Source: Io17-Chloro-G2 sp034428715 (lineage in GTDB: Bacteria; Chloroflexota; Dehalococcoidia; Lucifugimonadales; UBA3495). From it: a stretch of 48,506 nt of DNA. The translations under genes were made by a program, and so were the position numbers. Below are positions 41,225 to 48,506 of the stretch, piece by piece (the first letter of the stretch is position 1; every line of letters begins with the position of its first letter). The stretch lies in NCBI GenBank assembly GCA_034428715.1, contig DAOUHE010000030.1, positions 1 through 48,506 of the forward strand. The letters run 5' to 3'. A model generated the notes under the pieces. The model made no database searches, was not told the origin of the DNA, and saw only the letters and a program-made list of their open reading frames with translations.

Positions 41225-42181
41225 TTAGGCTTGGGGCTGGGTCCGAAGCAGGTCCTCTACCTCATCCCTAGTTGGCATGGAATCTTGCGCGCCGGATTTG
41301 GTCACGGCGAGAGCGCCCGCGGCTGAGGCTGTCCGTACCGCTTGCGGGATGTCCTGCCCTTCCGCCAGGGCAACGGCCAGCGCGGCGTTGAAGGCGTCTC
41401 CCGCGGCGACGGAATCCACGGCGTTGACTTTAAAGGGCGGGACGTAAGAACTTGTGCCGGCCGTGGCGTAGTAGGCGCCCTGGGCCCCCAATTTGATTAT
41501 CGCCAACTCGACGCCCCTGTCGACCAGCCATTGGGCCGCCCGCTCCGCCGATTCTGGGTCCGTTACTGGGAACCCCACCAATGCTTGAGCTTCAGTTTCG
41601 TTGGGTGTGATCACGTCGCAAAATCGGAAAAATTCTTCCGGCAGCGGTTCGGGTCTGACGGGGCCTGGGTCCAAGATTACCCTTTTGCCCTGGGAAGCGG
41701 CATCGCTTGCCACCTGCATCGAGAGGTCGCGAGACACTTCCAGTTGTAGAAGCACGGTGGACGCCCGGATCAGCGACCGGGTGACGGCGTGTGCTTCTTC
41801 AGGACCGCAGGTGTCGTTGGCGCCCAATATCTGAATGATTCGGTTCTGGGCGGATTCGTCGATGTCGATGACGGCGATTCCCGAGCTTACGCTGGGGCTG
41901 ACGCTTATGCCGGACACGTCGATGCCTTCGGCTTCCAGGGCGGCCAACAACTGGGGGCCGAACATGTCGTCGCCTACCCGGCCCACCATGGCCGTCCGGG
42001 CGCCCATGCGGGCAGCGGCCACCGCCTGGTTGGCGCCCTTTCCGCCGGGATAGGTCAAAAAGCGGCTACCCACCACCGATTCCCCCGCCTGGGGGAACCG
42101 CTCCATCATGCTTACCAGGTCCATGTTGATGCCGCCCAGAACTACCACCGCCACAGCCTCTGGATTTTGGTCCGCCTTCAT
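41225..42181 (-). CDS. rbsK: Ribokinase-like PfkB sugar kinase
   Basis: A 318-residue PfkB-family kinase. 'VLGGINMDLVSMMERFPQAG' opens the protein, with the family signature 'YPGGKGANQAVAAARMGA' and the second signature region 'VNAVDSVAAGDAFNAALAVA', where the GAGD-like anion hole and catalytic Asp (AAGDAF) lie. 'VILDPGPVRPEP' and 'ITPNETEAQALVG' match ribokinase itself. It phosphorylates ribose or a similar sugar. ATG 42181 is preferred (AGG eight bases upstream); a GTG at 42190 is in frame. Confidence 0.88.
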   Translation of the reverse strand: MKADQNPEAVAVVVLGGINMDLVSMMERFPQAGESVVGSRFLTYPGGKGANQAVAAARMGARTAMVGRVGDDMFGPQLLAALEAEGIDVSGISVSPSVSSGIAVIDIDESAQNRIIQILGANDTCGPEEAHAVTRSLIRASTVLLQLEVSRDLSMQVASDAASQGKRVILDPGPVRPEPLPEEFFRFCDVITPNETEAQALVGFPVTDPESAERAAQWLVDRGVELAIIKLGAQGAYYATAGTSSYVPPFKVNAVDSVAAGDAFNAALAVALAEGQDIPQAVRTASAAGALAVTKSGAQDSMPTRDEVEDLLRTQPQA

Positions 42182-42273
42182 CGGATTCACCTGTCTCTAA
42201 TCTCTAAGTCGTACCGCCGCAGGTCCATATACCGGCAGCGCCCACCGGCCTGCGAGCCTGCCCGATATTAGCG

Positions 42274-42282
42274 TGCTATAAT
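42274..42282 (+). promoter_or_regulatory. Extended -10 promoter of the CoA-transferase operon
   Basis: TG at 42274-42275, one base, then TATAAT at 42277-42282, about 72 bases before the CoA-transferase ATG. No good -35 was seen. Confidence 0.55.
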
Positions 42283-42354
42283 CCCACTGGCAAATTCAGG
42301 CACGATTATTTTCAAATAAAGGGCAAAATCTCTTTCCAGGCCGCAGAGGTGGAA

Positions 42355-43545
42355 ATGGCTTCAGCATTGGAAGATCTCAAGGTAGTCGACTTGACCAGGA
42401 CATTGGCCGGTCCTTTTTGCACCATGATGTTGGGCGACATGGGTGCCGACGTGATCAAGATAGAGGAGCCCAGCCGGGGTGACGAAACCCGGTCATGGAC
42501 CCCGTTCTGGAACGGCGAAGGCACTCAATTTTTGACGTTCAACCGGAATAAGCGCAGTCTCAGCCTAAACCTGAAAGAACAGGAAGCCGTAGATATAGTG
42601 CTGGGCCTGGCAGCCAAGTCTGACGTGATGATCGAGAGCTTCCGCGCCGGCGCCCTAGACCGCATGGGATTGGGCTACGATGCGGTGCGCGAGGTCAACC
42701 CAGGCATAGTCTACTGTTCCATCTCGGGATACGGGCGGACCGGGCCCATGGCGGAGATGCCTGGGTACGACCTGATCATCCAGGCTTACAGCGGGTTGAT
42801 GAACCTCACCGGCGACCCCGAAGGCGCGCCCATGCGGGTTGGCTTCTCCTTGGTGGACCTGTTCACTGGGATGATGGCCTATGGGTCCATCCTCACCGCG
42901 CTGCGCCATCGGGAAAAGACCGGCGAGGGCCAGTGGATAGACACGTCCCTGCTGGATGGCCAGGTGGCCACCATGAGCTACCACGCCACCGGCTATATGG
43001 GCACCGGCGTGGAGCCGAAGCGCTTGGGGTCGGGCCACCCCAGCCTGGTTCCCTACCAGAGTTTCACCGCTGCCGACGGATTCTTCATCCTGGCCTGTGG
43101 CAACGATGGCCTGTACCAGCGGATGTGCCAGGGCATCGGCCGCGCTGAACTTGCCGAAGACCCACGGTTCTTGACCAACACCGACAGGGTGGAGCACCGG
43201 TCGGAATGCGTCGAGGTATTCAACGGTATATTCGCCAATGAGACAGTGGCCCACTGGGTAGACCTGATCTCAAAAGCCGGAGTACCCTGCGGGCCGATCA
43301 ACAGCGTCTCAGACGTGATCAACGACCCTCAGGTGGCCGCTCGCAATATGATCGCCGACATGCCTCATCCCAAAGTGCCCGAGCTGCGGGTCCCCGCTTC
43401 CCCGTTGAAGTTGACCAAGACGCCTCCCAGCATACGTCGCACCCCGCCTGACCTCGGCCAGGACAACGAAGATATCCTGGCCGAATCGGGCTACGACGCC
43501 GGACAGATATCCGCGTTGAAAGAAAAGGGCGTCATCGGTGGATGA
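42355..43545 (+). CDS. Class III (CaiB/BaiF-type) CoA-transferase
   Basis: A 396-residue family III CoA-transferase. The opening 'LEDLKVVDLTRTLAGPFCTM' with 'LGDMGADVIKIEEPSRGDET' is diagnostic, and the catalytic aspartate is in 'EMPGYDLIIQAYSGLM'. 'YCSISGYGRTGP' and 'GEGQWIDTSLLDGQ' follow. It would transfer CoA between carboxylic acids; partners cannot be read. ATG 42355 is preferred over GTG 42349, with GAGG upstream. Its stop overlaps the next start (ATGA), so it is coupled to the SbcD-like gene. Confidence 0.93.
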   Translation: MASALEDLKVVDLTRTLAGPFCTMMLGDMGADVIKIEEPSRGDETRSWTPFWNGEGTQFLTFNRNKRSLSLNLKEQEAVDIVLGLAAKSDVMIESFRAGALDRMGLGYDAVREVNPGIVYCSISGYGRTGPMAEMPGYDLIIQAYSGLMNLTGDPEGAPMRVGFSLVDLFTGMMAYGSILTALRHREKTGEGQWIDTSLLDGQVATMSYHATGYMGTGVEPKRLGSGHPSLVPYQSFTAADGFFILACGNDGLYQRMCQGIGRAELAEDPRFLTNTDRVEHRSECVEVFNGIFANETVAHWVDLISKAGVPCGPINSVSDVINDPQVAARNMIADMPHPKVPELRVPASPLKLTKTPPSIRRTPPDLGQDNEDILAESGYDAGQISALKEKGVIGG

Positions 43546-44300
43546 ACCGCATGCAGCAGAGCAGCCCCTTGCCATCCCGTAAAAGGGTGAGGTTGATACA
43601 CACTTCGGATACCCATCTGGGTGACCAGGCGGGGCATCCTCGCTCAGCCAAGGCGTTGGAGTCGGTGGTGGGTTCAGTCACCAAGCTGGGCGGCGATGTA
43701 TTGTTGATGGTCGGCGACGTTTTCGACAATGACCGGATATCCGACGGCGTGCTGGAGTATTTTCTGGCCCAGATTCGCCGGTTGGACGTTCCGGTGGTGG
43801 TGCTACCGGGCAATCACGATCTTTTGGACGCCAACTCGGTTTACAACCGGGCGCTTTTTCGCGACAAGCCGTCTAATCTTCACGTGATCTCCCAAAATGC
43901 CGGAGAAGCCATAGCACTTGATGATCTGACCTTGGACATTTGGGGGCGGGCCATGTTGTCCCACACTCCCCAATTCCGCCCGTTGGAAGGAATGCCGCCA
44001 AAAAACACCAATAGATGGCTGGTGGCCATGGCCCACGGCCACTTCCGCGTGGAAGGCGACATCGACGTGCGTTCCTCACCCATCTATCCCGAAGACGTGG
44101 CTGGCGCTTCTTGTGACTACCTTGCCCTGGGCCATTGGGACCGCCATTTCGACGCCTCACAAGGGAACGTGATTGCGGCCTATTCCGGTTCGCCACTGGA
44201 ACCCGTGGGCCGCAGCGGCGACGTAGGCGTGACGGTGGTGGATCTGGACCCGGTAGGAGGCGTGAGATTCCAAAGAATCCAGGTGGACAACGTCGCCTGA
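43542..44300 (+). CDS. SbcD-like metallophosphoesterase
   Basis: A 252-residue calcineurin-like phosphoesterase with all five metal motifs: 'HTSDTHLGD' (DxH), 'MVGDVFDND' (GDxxD), 'LPGNHDLLD' (GNHD), 'AMAHGHFRV' and 'LALGHWDRH' (GHxH). 'YSGSPLEPVGRSGDVGVTVV' is close to SbcD/Mre11 nucleases, but the protein lacks the usual C-terminal capping part (SbcD is about 400 residues). It is far from sbcC (18.5 kb). It may be the SbcC partner in reduced form or an independent phosphoesterase. The ATG overlaps the CoA-transferase stop. Confidence 0.85.
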   Translation: MNRMQQSSPLPSRKRVRLIHTSDTHLGDQAGHPRSAKALESVVGSVTKLGGDVLLMVGDVFDNDRISDGVLEYFLAQIRRLDVPVVVLPGNHDLLDANSVYNRALFRDKPSNLHVISQNAGEAIALDDLTLDIWGRAMLSHTPQFRPLEGMPPKNTNRWLVAMAHGHFRVEGDIDVRSSPIYPEDVAGASCDYLALGHWDRHFDASQGNVIAAYSGSPLEPVGRSGDVGVTVVDLDPVGGVRFQRIQVDNVA

Positions 44301-44324
44301 GGAGACCGCCGCCCGAGGAGTTTA

Positions 44325-45209
44325 TTGAACAAGATGAAACAAATAAGCAGGGAAGATCGCATATACATGCTGGAGCCGGATGCCTCTCCGGCCATAGTCA
44401 TCGATTCTGGCGATGACTTGATGGTGGAGACTTGGGACGCCTTTGAAGGCGAGCGCGACCCGGCGGTGTTGAGCGAAAAGTGCCTGAAAGGCCCGGCCAC
44501 CGGTCCCATCTACGTCAATGGAGCGGAGCCTGGTGATGCCCTGAAAGTGGAGTTCATCTCGATAACTCCGAAGGAAGCCGCGGCCCACATGGTGATGCCC
44601 GGCCGGGGCTTTTTGGACGAGGAGTTCAACCATGGGTATCCAACCATCATATCGTTGGAGGACGGCTACGCCGTGCTGCCCAGCGGCACCCGGCTGCCCC
44701 TTCGCCCTTCCATGGGACTGGTCGCCACCACACCCACTTACCCGCAGAGCACCGCCAGCGACAGCGGTCCCTACGGCGGCGACATAGACATGAAAGAGTT
44801 GACGGCGGGCAGCGTGCTTTACCTGCCGGTGTTTGTCCCTGGGGGCATGCTGGTCCTGGGCGACTGCCACGCCGTAGTGGGGGATGGGGCCGTGGCGGGA
44901 ACGGGCGCCGAATGTTCCGCCGACACCCACATCCGGGTTACCGTGGAAAAGGGAATGGACATCAAGGGGCCAAGGGCGTTGACCGCGGACCATTTCGTGG
45001 TCCTGTCCCACGGCGAGGACCTGGGACCCGCCATGAGGCAGGCTGTGCGCGACATGGTCGATTTCCTGGTGAAAGAAAAGGGCCTTGAACCCTACGACGC
45101 CTACACGCTATGCAGCCTGGCCGGCGACGTCCGGGTCTCCCGCACCTTTCGCCCCATCAGCCCGGTGAAGATGATGCTTTCCCGGCAGGTATTGGATCAG
45201 TTGGGGTAG
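44325..45209 (+). CDS. Acetamidase/formamidase-family amidase
   Basis: A 294-residue FmdA/AmdA-family protein. 'AEPGDALKVEFISITPKEAA' and 'VMPGRGFLDEEFN' start the conserved core, 'DIDMKELTAGSVLYLPVFVP' (the usual NxDxKxL-G position), 'GGMLVLGDCHAVVGDGAVAG' and 'TGAECSADTHIRVTVEKG' follow, and 'LCSLAGDVRVSRTFRP' ends it. These enzymes hydrolyse formamide or acetamide to ammonia and acid. The TTG start has GGAG six bases upstream; another M lies three codons on. It is 24 bases after the SbcD-like gene, making a three-gene operon. Confidence 0.9.
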   Translation: MNKMKQISREDRIYMLEPDASPAIVIDSGDDLMVETWDAFEGERDPAVLSEKCLKGPATGPIYVNGAEPGDALKVEFISITPKEAAAHMVMPGRGFLDEEFNHGYPTIISLEDGYAVLPSGTRLPLRPSMGLVATTPTYPQSTASDSGPYGGDIDMKELTAGSVLYLPVFVPGGMLVLGDCHAVVGDGAVAGTGAECSADTHIRVTVEKGMDIKGPRALTADHFVVLSHGEDLGPAMRQAVRDMVDFLVKEKGLEPYDAYTLCSLAGDVRVSRTFRPISPVKMMLSRQVLDQLG

Positions 45210-45516
45210 TTTCAGGCTACGAGGTCGCTGCATCGGCTAGCTGCTTCCGCTTGAACCATCGGACCATGTCGTCCTGACCCAACCACTATGTCATCCTGAA
45301 GCCTTCGGCTGCGCTCGGGATAAACTCCGTGAAGGATCTAAAGTCAGCGGACGCCTCCTCCCCAGATGTTTCGCCGCTGCGGCTGGCTCAACATGACATT
45401 TTTGAGGTCTCGACCTCTACGAATTTGGCGAACCGCCGGGATGGGTGTTCCATTGATTATGGCAAAGCCACCAACCCGAAGCCGCCATGCGGAGACACGA
45501 GGCCCCGCCAGAGGTA
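45210..45516. other. Gene-free convergent gap holding repeats
   Basis: About 300 bases between the convergent acetamidase and SDR genes. It contains the inverted repeat cluster at 45265-45402 and no gene I can support. Confidence 0.55.
45265..45402. repeat. Composite TGTCATCCTGA / TCATGTTGAGC repeat cluster
   Basis: Two direct starts ATGTCGTCCTGA (45265) and ATGTCATCCTGA (about 45288), the latter continuing to GAAGGATCT, face an opposite-strand copy of the related sequence TGTCATGTTGAGCCAGC...GAAACATCTGG (45402-45363). These are members of a widespread dispersed intergenic repeat type. Confidence 0.6.
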
Positions 45517-46287
45517 TCACGTTACCGAATACCCACCATCCACCACGATGACCGCTCCCGTAACATAGTCCGACGCGTGGCTGGCGAGGAAGATGGCGGC
45601 TCCCTGCAATTCCTCGGGTTCTCCCCAACGGCCGGTGGGAATGCGGCGGTTGATCAGGTCGTAACGGGCCGGATCCCGCTCGGGAATGGCCTCGGTCAAC
45701 TCGGTCATGAACCAGCCCGGCAGGATGGCGTTGACCTGGATGTGGTCTTGGGCCCAGGCGATGGCCAGGCTCTTGGTAAGCTGCACCACTCCGGCCTTGC
45801 TGGCCGCGTAGGGCGCCACCCAATCGCTGCCGAACAGGGAGAACATGGACCCGATGTTGATGATTTTCCCCCCGCCCTGCTCTTTCATGTGGGGATAGAC
45901 CTGTTGGCAGGCGATGAACCCCGCCCTGAGATTCACGTTCACCACCCGGTCCCACTCTTCTACTGAAAGCTCCTGGGGCATTTTGCGCACGGAGATGCCG
46001 GCGTTGTTGACCAGGATATCTATGCGACCGAAGTGTTCCTTGGTTTTGGCCACCATCTGATTGATGGATTCCTGATCGGCAACGTCCACCGGAACGTCCA
46101 GCGCTCCGACGCCCACAGCCAGGATCTGCGACACTGCCTGAGCTGTCTTTTCTGGATTGCGCGCGGCAATGGCGATGTCGGCGCCGGCCTGGGCCAGCCC
46201 CAGCGCCATCCCCAACCCTAACCCGCCGTTGCCGCCGGTGACGATGGCCACCTGCCCCTTCAAGTCAAACATTTGGTCGAAGCCCAT
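45517..46287 (-). CDS. Short-chain dehydrogenase/reductase
   Basis: A classical SDR of 256 residues: nucleotide loop 'VTGGNGGLGLGMALGLAQAG' (GxxxGxG), 'VDVADQESINQMV', 'NNAGISVRKMP' (NNAG), the catalytic 'IGSMFSLFG' serine and 'YAASKAGVVQLTKSLA' (YxxxK), and the C-terminal 'SDYVTGAVIVVDGGYSV'. It resembles gluconate 5-dehydrogenase and 3-oxoacyl reductases; the substrate is not known. Start is ATG 46287. Confidence 0.92.
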   Translation of the reverse strand: MGFDQMFDLKGQVAIVTGGNGGLGLGMALGLAQAGADIAIAARNPEKTAQAVSQILAVGVGALDVPVDVADQESINQMVAKTKEHFGRIDILVNNAGISVRKMPQELSVEEWDRVVNVNLRAGFIACQQVYPHMKEQGGGKIINIGSMFSLFGSDWVAPYAASKAGVVQLTKSLAIAWAQDHIQVNAILPGWFMTELTEAIPERDPARYDLINRRIPTGRWGEPEELQGAAIFLASHASDYVTGAVIVVDGGYSVT

Positions 46288-46338
46288 GGCGTCCCCCTGG
46301 CAAGATAGGAATTGAATGAGTCCGTTTAACGATCGATG

Positions 46339-46761
46339 CTACAGGTCTCGTACGTACCTGAGGTCCAACGGCTCCAAGACAAACTCGGTGGAGTCCCAGA
46401 ACCCGGTGGCCCAAGGATGGTATTTTTCCACCACTGCGCCCACGCGCCTGGCCCCTTGGTCTTTTAGCCACGCTTCCGCTTCCGCGACCAACCGGAGGGC
46501 GATCCCCTGCCGCCGGTGACCGGGATGCACCGCCAGCCGGTAGATATTTCCCCGCCAACCATCGAAGGAGGCTATGATTGAGCCTATTATCCGGGAGCCG
46601 CTCTCGGAAATTATCACCGACGACGCCCCGGAATCAATGGTTCGCCGAAGGTCTTGGCTGGTGTCGGTGACGCTGGCGGTGGCCTTAGCGGCACGCCACA
46701 GATCCAACACGGATTCAATATCTTCTTCTGAACACCGGCGAAGGATGATCTCGTCGCCCAT
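46339..46761 (-). CDS. RimI-like GNAT acetyltransferase
   Basis: A 140-residue GNAT protein: 'ILRRCSEEDIESVLDLWRAA' at the start, 'YRLAVHPGHRRQGIALRLVA' with the acetyl-CoA loop H-R-R-Q-G-I-A, then 'EAEAWLKDQGARRVGAVVEK' and 'GFWDSTEF'. Substrate unknown. It lies upstream of the SDR on the same strand, separated by 51 bases. Confidence 0.88.
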   Translation of the reverse strand: MGDEIILRRCSEEDIESVLDLWRAAKATASVTDTSQDLRRTIDSGASSVIISESGSRIIGSIIASFDGWRGNIYRLAVHPGHRRQGIALRLVAEAEAWLKDQGARRVGAVVEKYHPWATGFWDSTEFVLEPLDLRYVRDL

Positions 46762-46799
46762 CTTTGTTACTCCCGTCTAAGTAGCTTACCTTGAGCGGC

Positions 46800-47484
46800 T
46801 TATTTCCTAGCGGTCAGCAGATGTGCTTCCATGGGGAATCTAAGACCATTCTCTCCCAAGTACGGCGCCAATTCAGTGGTAACATTGGCGGCCAATGAAT
46901 CGAGGGATTCTTCGGAGAATCGGGTGTTGGTGCGCCTCATTATGGATTTTACCGCGATGGCCCGTGTGAATTCCTCGGCTGAAGCAAATACGGCATCGTT
47001 GCTACGTGTTACGACCTTGGCTTCTTGGAATCCTCCATTCAGGAAGGAAAGTCTCAATTCGTTTGGACTAGGAAACGCGAAGAGTTCGTCCAAAAGGCAA
47101 GCGGCGGAAGACCCCACGTTTTGCCTTGTCGCGGTCCGGGAAGAATTGGAACCCTTGTTGACATACCACCAGGCCGAATTCCTGGTCAGTAAATGGAAGG
47201 GAACCCGCGTCTCCCTCTCGCCAATCTGTCGACGGGTCGATGGCGCGGGCCGTGGCGATCTGGGCTCCGTTAAGATCGCCACCAACGACTTCACCGCCAG
47301 GTTGAACCATGAGGGCTGCCATCCGCGCGACGACTCCGGTTCCGCAGGCAAGGTCAAGAGTGCGCTCACCGGCTTGGGGCGCCGCCAGTTCCAAAATCGC
47401 CGCCGACCATTGGGCAAAGATCGCGGGCACCATGAACCGCTGGTAGATCTCGGAAGGCGAAGTGGTTGATTGGATCATTTGCAT
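46800..47484 (-). pseudogene. Class I SAM-dependent methyltransferase with internal deletion and frameshift
   Basis: The first frame (from ATG 47484) gives 'RFMVPAIFAQWSAAILELAA', the SAM motif 'TLDLACGTGVVARMAA' and 'LPFTDQEFGLVVCQQGFQFF' followed by 'PDRDKA'. The later part of a UbiE-like methyltransferase ('FPSPNELRLSFLNGGFQEAK', 'FASAEEFTRAIAV', 'LGENGLRFPMEAHLLTARK') is in another frame down to 46800. The joint is near 47110-47130, and about 40-60 residues that normally lie between are missing. The gene is therefore broken by a deletion. Substrate unknown. Confidence 0.75.
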
Positions 47485-47529
47485 ACCTATTTCCGGTTCC
47501 TGAAATCGGCCTGGTGAGCCCGCTTTTGC

Positions 47530-48438
47530 CTAAGATGGCGCCTGGCCCGTGTAGACTGTGAGTCCCTCCATGTAGTGCAGGTCCTGGCGGTTGAACGCAT
47601 ACTCCGAGCCCTGGGGGTCGGTCAAGAGGCGAATAGCCTCGGCATCCTCCGGGGTGATGAATGCCATGCGCTCTTCGCTGTTCACCCAGCGATCGATCAG
47701 ACTGAGCATGTACTCGGTCTGATCGTGGGAGAACGGCGGCAACAGTTCCAACATAAAGGTCTTCGCTGAAATGTTGGTGAGACCGGCGTCGGCCAGCAAC
47801 TTGGTCCGTCCGTGGGGGAAGCGGACCACCCCTTCGCCCTCGCGGACGTTCTTCTGGAACCACTGGTTGAAGGCCACCTCCAAACGGTCTTCGAGGCCCG
47901 GCGCCGTGATGCCGGTGTCGGTTGGCAGGAACCGGGGCCGCAGTCCGCCTTCCCGCAAGGAGAACCGTCCGCCGGGCTTAAGCACCCGGGCGACTTCGCG
48001 AACGCCTGCCAGTTGGTCGGGGAGATGGTGGATGGTCTTGCTGGACCAGACCAGATCGAATCGGCCGTCCTCGAAGGGCAGGTGTTGGATATATCCTTCG
48101 TGGAACGACACACTGCCCTTAACCTGGCTACGCTCCACCCGCTGCTTGGCTGTCTCCAGCAATTCCGGAGTAACATCGAGGGCGGCGACGCTCCCATCAG
48201 CCCCGACGGCTCCGGCCAGCAAAGCCGTGAAACCACCGGCTCCAGAGCCTGCCTCCAGAGCCGCGGCCCCGGAACCGATCTCCAGCCAATCGATGATCTC
48301 CTGGTACACGCCTCCGTAGAAAGTGTCGGAGCGGATCAAGTTTGATTTCCTCGTAACAAGGCCTGTTTGAGATGAGTCCTGGCGTGCGAAGGTGGTCTGG
48401 AGCGGAGGAGGCCACGGGATGCCGGCTGCTGGCCTCAC
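47530..48438 (-). CDS. Class I SAM-dependent methyltransferase
   Basis: A 302-residue methyltransferase from GTG 48438. The SAM site is 'AALEAGSGAGGFTALLAGAV' (motif I), followed by 'VAALDVTPELLETAKQRVE' (motif II region), 'LPFEDGRFDLVWSSKTIHHL' (motif IV/V) and 'EVARVLKPGGRFSLREGGL' (post-motif). It is of the UbiE/COQ5-like type; the acceptor is unknown. The start is uncertain because the first 27 residues look non-conserved; a TTG/GTG near residue 27 is possible. The region upstream runs to the window edge. Confidence 0.82.
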   Translation of the reverse strand: MRPAAGIPWPPPLQTTFARQDSSQTGLVTRKSNLIRSDTFYGGVYQEIIDWLEIGSGAAALEAGSGAGGFTALLAGAVGADGSVAALDVTPELLETAKQRVERSQVKGSVSFHEGYIQHLPFEDGRFDLVWSSKTIHHLPDQLAGVREVARVLKPGGRFSLREGGLRPRFLPTDTGITAPGLEDRLEVAFNQWFQKNVREGEGVVRFPHGRTKLLADAGLTNISAKTFMLELLPPFSHDQTEYMLSLIDRWVNSEERMAFITPEDAEAIRLLTDPQGSEYAFNRQDLHYMEGLTVYTGQAPS

Positions 48439-48506
48439 CGCCCTATCTGCTGCGCTCAGGACAAGCGTGATCCCGTTGCGGTACCCCTTCCGTGGCTCAG
48501 GGCACC

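Overview
The window is a GC-rich bacterial chromosome segment. It carries single-copy housekeeping genes (mfd, proBA, ffh, mutM, ileS, thiC/thiD, sbcC, a tRNA-Pro) interleaved with small accessory genes, many of which are broken. A transketolase split into two subunits, a PPOX/F420-type flavoprotein, a GYD protein, an HMG-CoA-lyase-like enzyme, class III CoA-transferase and acetamidase genes, frequent TTG/GTG starts and eukaryote-like IleRS together suggest Chloroflexota of the SAR202/Dehalococcoidia kind. That placement is an inference from gene content; no rRNA is present to settle it.

Layout. 1-0.8 kb: a DUF4263 (Shedu-like) C-terminal remnant, a perfect palindromic terminator and tRNA-Pro(CGG). 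0.8-6.2 kb (minus): membrane-anchored thioredoxin, NmrA-like reductase, mfd. 6.5-10.4 kb (plus): proB and proA, separated by a frameshifted retropepsin-like gene, a DUF2283 pseudogene with two amber codons and an intact retropepsin-like gene, then a small unknown gene. 10.4-12.8 kb (minus): a decayed peroxiredoxin-like gene in which both cysteines of the CxxC motif are in-frame TGA codons, followed by split transketolase. 13-16.1 kb (plus): amidohydrolase and a mug-thpR-alkA-like cluster. 16.2-21.6 kb: a RelB/RelE-like pair with a frameshifted toxin, ffh, sbcC and an acetyltransferase. 21.8-26.5 kb: PPOX protein, mutM with a palindromic element inside its coding sequence, and an IleRS2-type ileS with a GIHH instead of HxGH signature. 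26.6-28.1 kb: a glycine/valine-rich membrane protein and a third, broken retropepsin-like gene. 28.1-32.4 kb (minus): a thiamine operon with consensus promoter, TPP riboswitch, intrinsic terminator, thiC, an ABC-transporter deletion scar, a GYD protein, tenA and thiD. 32.5-38.4 kb: HMG-CoA-lyase-like gene, BrnT/BrnA, an unknown gene, DinB-like protein, palindromic repeats, a beta-propeller protein, comF and a Nudix gene. 38.8-41.1 kb: a repeat-rich lipoprotein with frameshifts. 41.2-48.5 kb: ribokinase-like gene, a CoA-transferase/SbcD-like/acetamidase operon, SDR, acetyltransferase, a deleted methyltransferase and an intact-looking methyltransferase.

The main pattern is intact long housekeeping genes alongside at least eight broken small or accessory genes. 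The items most worth checking are the GxHH IleRS signature (associated with mupirocin hyper-resistance in known IleRS2 enzymes), the double-TGA redox motif resembling the diselenide UxxU of SelL, the T7 slippery run inside a retropepsin-like active-site region, and the in-frame palindromic insertion in mutM.
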